From Methylobacterium longum (lineage in GTDB: Bacteria; Pseudomonadota; Alphaproteobacteria; Rhizobiales; Beijerinckiaceae), in NCBI RefSeq assembly GCF_022179385.1, contig NZ_BPQS01000011.1:101798-165797 (forward strand): DNA of 64,000 nucleotides. The letters are read 5' to 3'. A program made the position numbers and the translations under genes. The notes under the pieces were generated by a model. The model had not been told where the DNA came from, did not search any database, and saw only the letters and a list, made by a program, of their open reading frames with translations. Of the stretch, positions 16,643-23,538 are shown in pieces (the stretch's first letter is position 1; every line of letters begins with the position of its first letter).

Positions 16643-17197
16643 TCACAGCCGCATCCGGCGGAAGGGGGCGGCCAGGTCGGCCGCCTCCGCCTCGGGCTCG
16701 TCGCCGCGATGCTCGTAGCGGGCGGCGGCGAGGCGCAGAATCGCGAGCCGCAGGGGGGCCGGCAGCGGCGGGCCGTCGCCGCCGTAGCCCGCCGCGACCT
16801 CGATCAGGATCGTGCGGCCGGCGGGATCCGGCACCGCCGGATCGACCCGCAGGCACGGGTCCTCCACCGGGTCGGGCCCGAGGCGCACGAGACCGTCGGC
16901 CAGGAGGGCGATGTCTCCACCGGCCACCGCGAACCCGGCGCGCGCGAGCTCCGCGAGCGGGCTCAGCGGCAGGGGCACCCGGCCGTCCGGCGGCCAGGCA
17001 GGCAGGGCGATCCGGTAGCGGCCCGGCACCAGGATCCGGCGGGTCTCGAGCTCGAGGCTCGCGCGGACCGCGGTGATCAGGGCGCCGAGCAGGTCGTCCT
17101 CGGCGCCCCCGTCGTCGGAGTCGAGGCGCAGGTAGGCGCGCAGGTCGGCCACGCTCACCGGCTCGACGGCGGCGGCGTCGATGCGTAACGGGATCAT
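16643..17197 (-). CDS. GTA head-tail connector (g6-like)
   Basis: A 184-residue connector of the gp6/YqbG-like phage family: EPVSVADLRAYLRLD near the N-terminus, followed by EDDLLGALITAVRASLELET and a C-terminal helical LPAPLRLAILRLAAARYEHR. It forms the adaptor ring on the portal. Two in-frame ATGs exist, at 17209 and 17197; I prefer 17197 because a GAGGG element lies 5 nt upstream of it. This is the first gene of the middle GTA block. Its start region abuts three copies of a 10-bp tandem repeat and the divergent trypsin-like protease gene, so the promoter of this block would have to lie within or across the repeats. Confidence 0.88.
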   Translation of the reverse strand: MIPLRIDAAAVEPVSVADLRAYLRLDSDDGGAEDDLLGALITAVRASLELETRRILVPGRYRIALPAWPPDGRVPLPLSPLAELARAGFAVAGGDIALLADGLVRLGPDPVEDPCLRVDPAVPDPAGRTILIEVAAGYGGDGPPLPAPLRLAILRLAAARYEHRGDEPEAEAADLAAPFRRMRL

Positions 17198-17210
17198 CGC
17201 GTCCCTCACC

Positions 17211-17240
17211 CAGGTGGTTTCAGGTGGTTTCAGGTGGTTT
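17211..17240. repeat. Three tandem copies of a 10-bp repeat
   Basis: CAGGTGGTTT occurs three times in perfect tandem in the short gap between the divergent connector gene and serine protease gene. Each copy carries AGGTGG, which resembles a ribosome-binding site; the third copy is 4 nt before the protease ATG at 17242. Copy-number change would alter the leader of one gene or the upstream region of the other. Confidence 0.85.
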
Positions 17241-17241
17241 G

Positions 17242-18006
17242 ATGCCGATCTCGAAGCGCCGCCCGCCGGCCCGCGCCGTGCCGGCGACCCCGTCGCTGGC
17301 GGCCCTGACGCTGGCGGCCCTGACGCTGGCGAGCCTGCCGGCCCGGGCGATCGTGGGCGGCGCGGAGGTGCCGGCCGGCGGGGCCGTGATGGTCCTGTCG
17401 TCGCAGGGCGGCGTCTGCACCGGCGTGGTGCTCGGCCCCGACACGGTGCTCACCGCGGGGCATTGCGCGGCCGGCGCCCCGGAGCACCGCATCCATTTTC
17501 GAGACGAGGCCGGCGCGCCGGTCCTCGTGGCGGTGGCCGCGCGCGCCGTGCATCCGGGCTACGACGCGGGCGCGGCGTCGGGCCGGCGCCGCTCCATCGA
17601 CCTCGCGCTCCTGCGCACCGCGACGCCGCTGCCGCCGCGCTTCGTCCCGGTGGCCCTGAGCGCCGCGATCCCGCGGGCCGGCGAGAGGCTGACCCTGGCG
17701 GGCTACGGCGCCGCCAAGCCGGGCGACCCGCGCTCCACCGGCACCTATCGCGGCCTCGGCCTGCCGGTCATCGAGCCCCACGGGCCGAGCCGCATCCTGG
17801 TCTGGCTGAAGGGCGGCGCCGGCGGCGCCTGCCAGGGGGATTCCGGCGGCCCGATCGCCGGGCCGGACGGCGCCGTCCTGGCGGTCGCCGCCTGGGTCGG
17901 CGGCGCCTGCGGCGGCCTCACCCAGGGTGTCCTGGTCGGGCCGCAGCGCGGCTGGATCGACGGCACCCTCGGCGGCTGGGGCCGGAGCGTGCGCTGGGCG
18001 GAGTAG
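17242..18006 (+). CDS. Secreted trypsin-like serine protease (first of a pair)
   Basis: A 254-residue S1-family protease. A signal sequence with a repeated LTLAALTLA hydrophobic core (residues about 18-32) ends at PARA, and the mature domain begins IVGGAEVPAGGAV, as in trypsin zymogens. The catalytic triad is visible as His in LTAGHCA, Asp in SIDLALLR and Ser in CQGDSGGPIAG. The S1 sheet segment GQGVLVG-like TQGVLVGPQRGWI closes the fold. The product is probably exported. A GTG 18 nt upstream is an alternative start, but the ATG at 17242 gives a better signal peptide. It lies on the plus strand inside the GTA cluster between capsid and connector genes, followed by a second protease and dps. 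Confidence 0.88.
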   Translation: MPISKRRPPARAVPATPSLAALTLAALTLASLPARAIVGGAEVPAGGAVMVLSSQGGVCTGVVLGPDTVLTAGHCAAGAPEHRIHFRDEAGAPVLVAVAARAVHPGYDAGAASGRRRSIDLALLRTATPLPPRFVPVALSAAIPRAGERLTLAGYGAAKPGDPRSTGTYRGLGLPVIEPHGPSRILVWLKGGAGGACQGDSGGPIAGPDGAVLAVAAWVGGACGGLTQGVLVGPQRGWIDGTLGGWGRSVRWAE

Positions 18007-18078
18007 ACCCCGCGCGGATCCGCAGGGAACCGCAGCTTGGCCGGCTCATTGCCTTGCTCTAGGCTCACCTGTCGGCCT

Positions 18079-18130
18079 TGCCCCGCCGCCCTGCCCCGCC
18101 GCCCTGCCCCGTTGCCCTGCCCCGTCGCCC
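18079..18130. repeat. Four tandem copies of a 13-bp repeat
   Basis: The unit TGCCCCGCCGCCC is repeated four times with one or two substitutions in the third and fourth copies. It occupies most of the leader between the two protease genes, ending 33 nt before the second protease ATG. It is not in a recognised coding frame. The repeats are pyrimidine-rich on the plus strand. Confidence 0.8.
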
Positions 18131-18162
18131 CATCCGCGCCGACGGCGCCCCCGGAGTGCTCG

Positions 18163-19074
18163 ATGTCCCCTCGCCCGATCCGCAAGGCCGGCCTTCTCGA
18201 GCGTCTCCTGTGCGGAAGCCTCGGGGGCGGCCTGCTCGGGGCGGCCCTCGTCGGTGCGCTCGCCGGCCTGATGCCGGCCCCCGCGGCGGCCGTGATCAAC
18301 GGCACCACAACCCGTGATCCGAACGGCGCGCGCAGCTTCGTGGTGCGCATCGAGAGCACGGAGGGCGAGATCTGCTCCGGAACCCTGATCGCCCCGGACC
18401 TCGTGCTCAGCGCCGCCCACTGCGTCATGCGTCCGGCCGGCTACACGGTGATCAGCGTCGACCGGGGCTTCCGCCAGCACCGGACCCCGGTGATTGCCGC
18501 CACCATGCACCCGGACTTCGTGCCCGGCACGACGCCGGAGGAGCAGCCCGGTGTCGACCTCGCGCTCCTCAAGCTCGAACGGCCGCTCGGCGCCGACTAC
18601 GTCCCCCTCGATCCGCGCGGCGCCGCCGCGATCGATACCGGCGCGGCGGTGGACATCGCGGGCTTCGGCGTCGTGGCCGAGAACCGGCGGGGCTCGGCCC
18701 GGGTCCTGCGGCTCGCGCATCTCGTCTCCATCGGCTCGCTGCAGGTCGCCAACCGGGTGACCGTAGTGACCGACCGGCAGCGCATGGCCGAGACCTCCGG
18801 GGCCGGGGCCTGCCTCGGCGATTCCGGCGGCCCGATCCTGGCGGGCGGGTCCGGCGGCTACCGGATCGTCGGCGTGGTGAGCTGGTCGAGCGGTGCCCTG
18901 CAGCAGGGTGTCCGCCGGACCGCCTGCGGCGGCTTCACCGCCGTCACGCCGGTGGCCGAGCACGCCGGCTGGATCTCCGCGCGCTCGGCCGAGTTGTCGC
19001 GGATCCAGGTGGGCGACGCGATGCCGCGCGGTAACCGCTCGGACTGGATGGCGCGCCCGGCCCGGTCCCGCTAG
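18163..19074 (+). CDS. Secreted trypsin-like serine protease (second of a pair)
   Basis: A 303-residue S1-family protease related to the one at 17242. The N-terminus has basic residues (MSPRPIRKAGLLERLL), a Gly/Leu-rich signal helix and an APAAA cleavage region, followed by VINGTTTRDPNGARSFVVRI. The triad is His in LSAAHCVM, Asp in GVDLALLKLE and Ser in CLGDSGGPILAG. It is about 50 residues longer than its neighbour, mostly at the C-terminus (EHAGWISARSAELSRIQVGD, then a basic tail). The start at 18163 follows a 13-bp repeat tract. The two proteases are diverged, so a duplication would be old. Function inside the GTA cluster is unknown. Confidence 0.88.
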   Translation: MSPRPIRKAGLLERLLCGSLGGGLLGAALVGALAGLMPAPAAAVINGTTTRDPNGARSFVVRIESTEGEICSGTLIAPDLVLSAAHCVMRPAGYTVISVDRGFRQHRTPVIAATMHPDFVPGTTPEEQPGVDLALLKLERPLGADYVPLDPRGAAAIDTGAAVDIAGFGVVAENRRGSARVLRLAHLVSIGSLQVANRVTVVTDRQRMAETSGAGACLGDSGGPILAGGSGGYRIVGVVSWSSGALQQGVRRTACGGFTAVTPVAEHAGWISARSAELSRIQVGDAMPRGNRSDWMARPARSR

Positions 19075-19133
19075 GGCACCCAGCCAGAACCTGTCGGCAT
19101 CCCTGGATCCTGCCGGGATCGTTCACGCGTGCG

Positions 19134-19159
19134 GGAACCGGAGGCCGCATCCGAACTTT
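19134..19159 (+). promoter_or_regulatory. Weak EcfG-like promoter candidate upstream of dps
   Basis: GGAAC at 19134-19138 is followed 17 nt later by CTTT at 19156-19159, one mismatch from the general-stress consensus GGAAC-N16/17-CGTT. Its location 35 nt before the dps start and the known stress induction of dps make it plausible, but the -10 element is imperfect. Confidence 0.3.
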
Positions 19160-19194
19160 CGCCTCCGAACCTTTCAGGCATACGGAGCGAGAGC

Positions 19195-19740
19195 ATGGCC
19201 GACACCGGCACCACCAACACCCCGCGGACTCACAAGACCCGCAACAACACCGATTCGAACGCCAAGAAGGTCTCCATCGAGGCGCTCAACGCGCGCTTGG
19301 CGGACGGCATCGACCTGGCGCTCGCGATCAAGCAGGCCCATTGGAACCTCAAGGGTCCGCAATTCATCGGCGTCCACGAGATGCTCGACGGGTTCCGCAC
19401 CCAGCTCGACGAGCTCAACGACACCGTCGCCGAGCGCGCGGTCCAGCTCGGCGCCACGGCCTTCGGCTCGACCCAGGCGGTCGCTGAGCGCACCAAGCTG
19501 CCGGCCTACCCGACCGGCATCTACGCGATCGCCGACCACATCGCCGCGCTGATCGACAGCTACGCCGCCTACGCCAACGCGGTGCGCCAGAACATCGACG
19601 AGACCGACGAGGCGGGCGACCCCGACACGGCCGACCTGTTCACCGAGATCTCGCGGGCGGTCGACAAGCACCTCTGGTTCCTGGAGGCCCACGTGCAGGA
19701 GCCCACCGGCACCCTGCGCGACGGCAATTCCGGGCGCTGA
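19195..19740 (+). CDS. dps: Dps DNA-binding ferritin-like protein
   Basis: A 181-residue Dps. The ferroxidase region is present: DLALAIKQAHWNLKGPQFIG, followed by HEMLDGFRTQLDELNDTVAE, with the metal-binding His and Asp/Glu residues of the family. HLWFLEAHVQEPTG closes the four-helix bundle. A polar Thr/Asn/Lys-rich N-terminal tail (residues 2-25) could bind DNA. The dodecamer stores iron with peroxide as oxidant and protects DNA. The ATG at 19195 is preceded by CGGAGCGAGAGC (GGAG about 9 nt upstream). It lies on the plus strand after two secreted protease genes and before the 3' end of the capsid gene, embedded in the GTA cluster. Confidence 0.94.
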   Translation: MADTGTTNTPRTHKTRNNTDSNAKKVSIEALNARLADGIDLALAIKQAHWNLKGPQFIGVHEMLDGFRTQLDELNDTVAERAVQLGATAFGSTQAVAERTKLPAYPTGIYAIADHIAALIDSYAAYANAVRQNIDETDEAGDPDTADLFTEISRAVDKHLWFLEAHVQEPTGTLRDGNSGR

Positions 19741-19994
19741 CGTCCGGGTGGCACCCACCGGACCGCACCGCCAGCCGGTGCGGTCCGGTACCGACGCCCG
19801 CCCGCCCATGGGGCGGCGCGTTTTACCGGCCGGCGGCGTCCCTTCGGGGCCATGCCGGTCGGCGACGATCCCCACCGTCATCCGGGGCCGGGAAGCCGCG
19901 CCCGAGGACGGGGATCGGCAGTCTCCGCACGCGCCCCTGAGCGCGCCCCGCGATGGCCCCCGCCCGCCTCGCGAACGCCCGCGGGAGCCCGCGC

Positions 19995-21287
19995 TCAGCC
20001 GAATTTCAGCAGCTTGATCGCGTCGAAATCCTGTACCCCGCCGCCGACGCGCTTAGTGGTGTAGAACAGCACGTAGGGCTTGGCCGAGTACGGGTCGCGC
20101 AGCACCCGCATCCCCGTACGATCCACCACCACGTAGCCGCGGCGGAAATCGCCGAAGGCGACCGACAGGCTGTCCTTCCCGAGATCGGGCATCGCCTCGG
20201 CCTCCGTGACGGGGAAGCCGATCAGCGTCGCGGCCCGGTTGGCGGCGAGCGGCGGCTGCCACAGGTAGTTGCCCTCCGCGTCCTTGAACTTCCGGATCGC
20301 GCTCTGGGTGCGCCGGTTCATGACGAAGCCGCCGTTCTGGCGGTAGCCCGCCCGCAGGCCGTAGATCAGGTCGAACAGCACGTCGCCCGGATTGGTCGAC
20401 GGGAAGGCGCCGGCCGCGCCGGTCGCCACGATGCCGAGCTTGCCCGGCACCCAGGCGGCGTTGGCCACGGTGTCGTAGGCGAGGAAACCCCGGGGGCGGC
20501 TGGCGCCGTTGCCGGTGACGAAGGCGACGCCCTCCTGCTCGGCGAACGCCGTCTCCACCTCGGACGACAGCCACGCGTCGAGGTCCACGACGGCGTCGTC
20601 CAGCAGCGTCTGCGTGGCGGCCGGCATCGCGTAGAGTTCCAGGGCGGGGAGCGCGATCTCCGACAGGGCGGGTGCGGCGGTCTCCGGGCGCGGCGCGGCC
20701 TCGGCCGCCCAGCCGGTGATCGGCGCTCCGACCGAGACGGCGCGCTTGTACTGCGCGCCCGAGATCTGCTGCACGCTGGCGATCGACCGGATCGGCGAGA
20801 TCTGGCCGAGCCGCGTCAGCACGGTCCGCTCGATCGTGTCGGGCACGAGGTAGCCGCCGTCCGGACCGGAGCCGGCCGACAGGGCCTTGGCCTCCAGGCG
20901 CTTGAGGCCGGCGCTCTCGCCGGCCCGGACGTAGAGGTCGAAAGCGGCCTTGTGCTCGTGCGCGGCCGTGCCCTCCCGGGGATCCGGCCGGCCCAGGGGC
21001 GGCCGGGCCCGCTCCAGGCCGATCCGGTCGAGGCGGGTACGGGCGGCGTCGAGGGCGGCATCGATCCGGGCGAGCTTCTCCTCGGTGAGGACGTCGGCGC
21101 CGAGCCGGCCCTCGATCTGGCCGATGCGCGCGTCGTTCGTCTCCTTGAAGGCCGCGAAGGCGGCGGCGAGGTCGTCGAGGGCCGAGCGGACCTCGCCGCC
21201 CTCGGGGCGGGCGGCCTTGTTCTCCAGGTCGGGCAGAGCGTCCTTGGTCTCGAAGGCGGCGCTGGCGAGCGCGGTATGGGCGTTCAT
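19995..21287 (-). CDS. GTA major capsid protein, HK97 fold (g5-like)
   Basis: A 430-residue HK97-type major capsid protein. Residues 1-105 form a charged helical scaffold-like delta domain (DDLAAAFAAFKETNDARIGQ). The capsid core follows with GPDGGYLVPDTIERTVLTRL, GAQYKRAVSVGAPITGWAAE, SEVETAFAEQEGVAFVTGNG and the C-terminal VLRDPYSAKPYVLFYTTKRV. The delta domain would be removed by the protease encoded next upstream (21326-21844). The start at 21287 lies 38 nt after that gene's stop. It is the last gene of the first GTA block; the block ends with about 250 nt of non-coding sequence before dps, which is on the opposite strand. Confidence 0.95.
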   Translation of the reverse strand: MNAHTALASAAFETKDALPDLENKAARPEGGEVRSALDDLAAAFAAFKETNDARIGQIEGRLGADVLTEEKLARIDAALDAARTRLDRIGLERARPPLGRPDPREGTAAHEHKAAFDLYVRAGESAGLKRLEAKALSAGSGPDGGYLVPDTIERTVLTRLGQISPIRSIASVQQISGAQYKRAVSVGAPITGWAAEAAPRPETAAPALSEIALPALELYAMPAATQTLLDDAVVDLDAWLSSEVETAFAEQEGVAFVTGNGASRPRGFLAYDTVANAAWVPGKLGIVATGAAGAFPSTNPGDVLFDLIYGLRAGYRQNGGFVMNRRTQSAIRKFKDAEGNYLWQPPLAANRAATLIGFPVTEAEAMPDLGKDSLSVAFGDFRRGYVVVDRTGMRVLRDPYSAKPYVLFYTTKRVGGGVQDFDAIKLLKFG

Positions 21288-21325
21288 GGGGTCCTCGTCG
21301 GCGGGGGCGGAAGTCGGGGTGGCGG

Positions 21326-21844
21326 TCAGGGCCGGAGGCCCGGCTGCGGACGGACGGCGGGAAGCGGGCGCCGCGGCGGCGCGATCCTGCGGGCGAGGCC
21401 GCGGATCTCCTCCGACAGGGGCGTCGCGCCCGTATCCGGGCGCGGACTCGCGCGGGCCGCCTGCTGCAGCGGGAAGGTCACCAGGGAGATCTCCCAGAGA
21501 TCGACCTGATGGAGCCGGCGCTCGCCCCCGCCACCCTTCCGGGCGCGCAGCGTGCGGAAGCCGATCGACAATCCGTCCAGGCCGCCCCCGCGCATCAGGG
21601 CGTCGACCTCCCGGGCGCGCTGCACCGCGAGGTTGAGCTGCCCTTCCGCGAACAGGCCGCGGGCATCCTCGCGGAGGGTGATCCAGCGGCCGATCGGTTC
21701 GGCGGGGTCGTGCTGGAACAGCAGGCGCACGCCGGCCGGCCCGCGCCCGGCGAGGCTCGCCGCGAAGGCGCCCGGCACGACCACGTCGCGGCCGAGATCG
21801 GGCACGCCGAAGACGCTGGCATAGCCCGTGAAGTGGCCGTCCAT
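21326..21844 (-). CDS. GTA prohead protease, HK97 family (g4-like)
   Basis: A 172-residue prohead protease (peptidase U35). The family start HFTGYASVFGVPDLGRDVVV is present. Likely catalytic residues are H45 (LLFQHDPAEPIG), S93 (GLDGLSIGFR) and E118 (DLWEISLVTFP). It cleaves the capsid delta domain during head maturation. I chose the ATG at 21844 because MDGHFTGYASVFG is the usual start; an upstream ATG would add 18 atypical residues. It is 38 nt upstream of the capsid gene. Upstream, a 254-nt gap separates it from the portal gene where Rhodobacter GTA carries the small gene g3.5, which I do not see here. Confidence 0.92.
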   Translation of the reverse strand: MDGHFTGYASVFGVPDLGRDVVVPGAFAASLAGRGPAGVRLLFQHDPAEPIGRWITLREDARGLFAEGQLNLAVQRAREVDALMRGGGLDGLSIGFRTLRARKGGGGERRLHQVDLWEISLVTFPLQQAARASPRPDTGATPLSEEIRGLARRIAPPRRPLPAVRPQPGLRP

Positions 21845-21969
21845 CGGGTATCCTCGGCTGTGGGACGTGTCTGGGGAGCGGACCTGGATCGGACGCACGC
21901 CCGCCCTTCAGCGCTGCGACGCCCAGGGCGGCCGACGCGTGCGGCGGGCCCCTCTCGGGATCCGGCAGG

Positions 21970-22021
21970 CCGGTTCGGGCAGCGGGTTCGAGCAGCGGGT
22001 TCGGGCGCCGGGTTCAGGATC
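21970..22021. repeat. About four tandem copies of a 13-bp repeat in the portal-protease gap
   Basis: The unit CGGGTTCGGGCAG repeats about four times with small substitutions. It lies in the 254-nt space between the portal gene stop (22099) and the protease start (21844). No convincing gene was found in this space; the expected g3.5 gene is not recognisable. Confidence 0.7.
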
Positions 22022-22098
22022 GTCGTCCGGTCGATGGATCGGCGGTCCGGTGACCGACGCGCCCGCCCCCGCGGAGCGGAAGGGAGATGCGCGCCGTG

Positions 22099-23298
22099 TC
22101 AGGCCGCCGCCCCGCCGGCCCGCTCCGGTGGGTAGCCTACCGCCTCGCGCTTCTCCGCCACCGACAGAAAGTCCGCGGCCTGGATCCGGCGCCACAGGGA
22201 TTCGCGCTCGGCCGCGAGCGCCTCGATCCGGTCGAGGTCCGGCTCGAGGTCCACCGGCCCGAAGGCGGGCTCCAGCCAGCCGGCCAGCGCCTGCGCGGTG
22301 CGGGCGGCGAGCGGGATCAGGGTCTGCCGGTACAGGGCGCGGTTGGCCTCGGCGTAGTTGGCGTGGGTGTTGTCGCCGGGCAGGCCGAGCAGCAGGGGCG
22401 GCACCCCGAAGGCCAGCGCGATCTCCCGCGCCGCCGCGTTCTTGGCTTCGACGAAGTCCATGTCCCGCGGCGACAGGGCCAGCGGCTTCCAGTCGAGGCC
22501 GCCCTCCAGCAGGAGCGGCCGGCCGGCATTGGCGGCGCCCTGGTAGTTCGCCTCCAGCTCCGCCTTCAGCCGGTCGAACTGGGGTTCGGAGAGTCCCGCC
22601 CCGGCGAAGACCAGGGCTCCGGACGGTCGCGCGGCGTTGTCGAGGAGCGCCTTGTTCCAGGCGCTCGCGGCGTTGTGGATGTCGAGCGCCGTGGCCGCCG
22701 CCGCGATGGGCGCGAGGCCGCCGGCATCGTCGTCCGGGTGGAACAGGGCGAGCGCCAGGACCGGCGCCACCTCGGCCGCGCCCGGCGCCGGCAGGTCGAA
22801 CCGGCGGCTGCGTCCCCCCACCGTGTAGAGATAGGCGGCCGGCCAGCCGTCGGGCCCGGGCAGCATCCGCATCCGGGCCGGCCGCAGGGTCTGCAGGGCC
22901 GCGACCCGTCCGTCGAGGTCGACCGCCTCCAGGTAGGCCGTTCCGGTGAGCAGGAGGTCCGCGTAGACGGTCTCCAGGAGCTGGGTGCCGCTGTCCCGCG
23001 GGTTCGGCCGGGCCAGCAGCGCCAGGAGATCGCAGGCCCGCGCCGCGCCCGGCCCGGTGGCGATCAGCGGCAGACGCGCCGCGCTCTCGGCGACGAGGCG
23101 GACCGCCCGGTGGACAATCGGGTTGCCCTCGTAGCCGGCCCGGGCCAGCGCGGCTGGGTCGCGGGGCGTCCAGTTGGCCCGCCCGTCCGCATAGAGGGCG
23201 AAGGCCGGCGCCGGGGCGGCCTTGGTGGCGGGCGCCGGGCCGGAGCCACCCGCGGCGCGGCGCGCGAGCCGCGCCAGCCGTTCGACGACAGTCGCCAT
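22099..23298 (-). CDS. GTA portal protein (g3-like)
   Basis: A 399-residue HK97-type portal (Phage_portal family). Key parts are AGYEGNPIVHRAVRLVAESA near residue 60, LLETVYADLLLTGTAYLEAV, HPDDDAGGLAPIAAAATALD, the long helix AWNKALLDNAARPSGALVF, and the C-terminal region DMDFVEAKNAAAREIALAFG, then GDNTHANYAEANRALYRQTL. It forms the dodecameric DNA gate. I prefer the ATG at 23298 (MATVVERLARL), which has AGGAGC 9-10 nt upstream on the minus strand; an in-frame upstream ATG exists at 23346 but lacks family support. Confidence 0.94.
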   Translation of the reverse strand: MATVVERLARLARRAAGGSGPAPATKAAPAPAFALYADGRANWTPRDPAALARAGYEGNPIVHRAVRLVAESAARLPLIATGPGAARACDLLALLARPNPRDSGTQLLETVYADLLLTGTAYLEAVDLDGRVAALQTLRPARMRMLPGPDGWPAAYLYTVGGRSRRFDLPAPGAAEVAPVLALALFHPDDDAGGLAPIAAAATALDIHNAASAWNKALLDNAARPSGALVFAGAGLSEPQFDRLKAELEANYQGAANAGRPLLLEGGLDWKPLALSPRDMDFVEAKNAAAREIALAFGVPPLLLGLPGDNTHANYAEANRALYRQTLIPLAARTAQALAGWLEPAFGPVDLEPDLDRIEALAAERESLWRRIQAADFLSVAEKREAVGYPPERAGGAAA

Positions 23299-23538
23299 TC
23301 CGGTCCGCTCCTGAGCTGTGGTCGCGCGCAGATTGATCGTGCCCAAGTTATCGGGCGCGACCCCACAACAATCCGGGGAATTTGTACCGTTGGAAGCCGC
23401 GCCGTGGCCTCCCGGCTACAGCATGGCTCAAGAAATTGTGTATACAGGATGCAGTTCGTTCCAGAGACCACGAACCGACTCCCGGCGCGCTTCTCATCGA
23501 AGCGCGCCGTATTGTTTTGGCGTTCGTCTCAAAGCGTT
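23299..23538. other. 240-nt non-coding island between large terminase and portal genes
   Basis: The gap is visibly AT-richer than its flanks. It holds a perfect 9-bp hairpin (GGCGCGCTT at 23484-23492, AAGCGCGCC at 23500-23508) that on the plus strand is followed by GTATTGTTTT, the form of an intrinsic terminator for plus-strand transcription. It also holds a 6-bp inverted repeat GTTCGT...ACGAAC at about 23455-23476 and a TGTATACA element at about 23449-23456. No protein-coding frame is convincing. It could contain an internal promoter, a small RNA or a scar of lost sequence. Confidence 0.5.

Noticed and set aside
18079..18130. Tandem repeats here, at 21970-22021 and at 63755-63780 as possible CRISPR arrays.
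   Set aside because: The units are only 10-13 bp, directly adjacent without spacers, and no cas genes are present.
23370..23400. Minus-strand GGTACAAATTCCCCGG resembling a tRNA T-arm, suggesting an integration site in the terL-portal gap.
   Set aside because: No acceptor stem, anticodon arm or matching second copy could be found, and the resemblance is limited to a short stretch.
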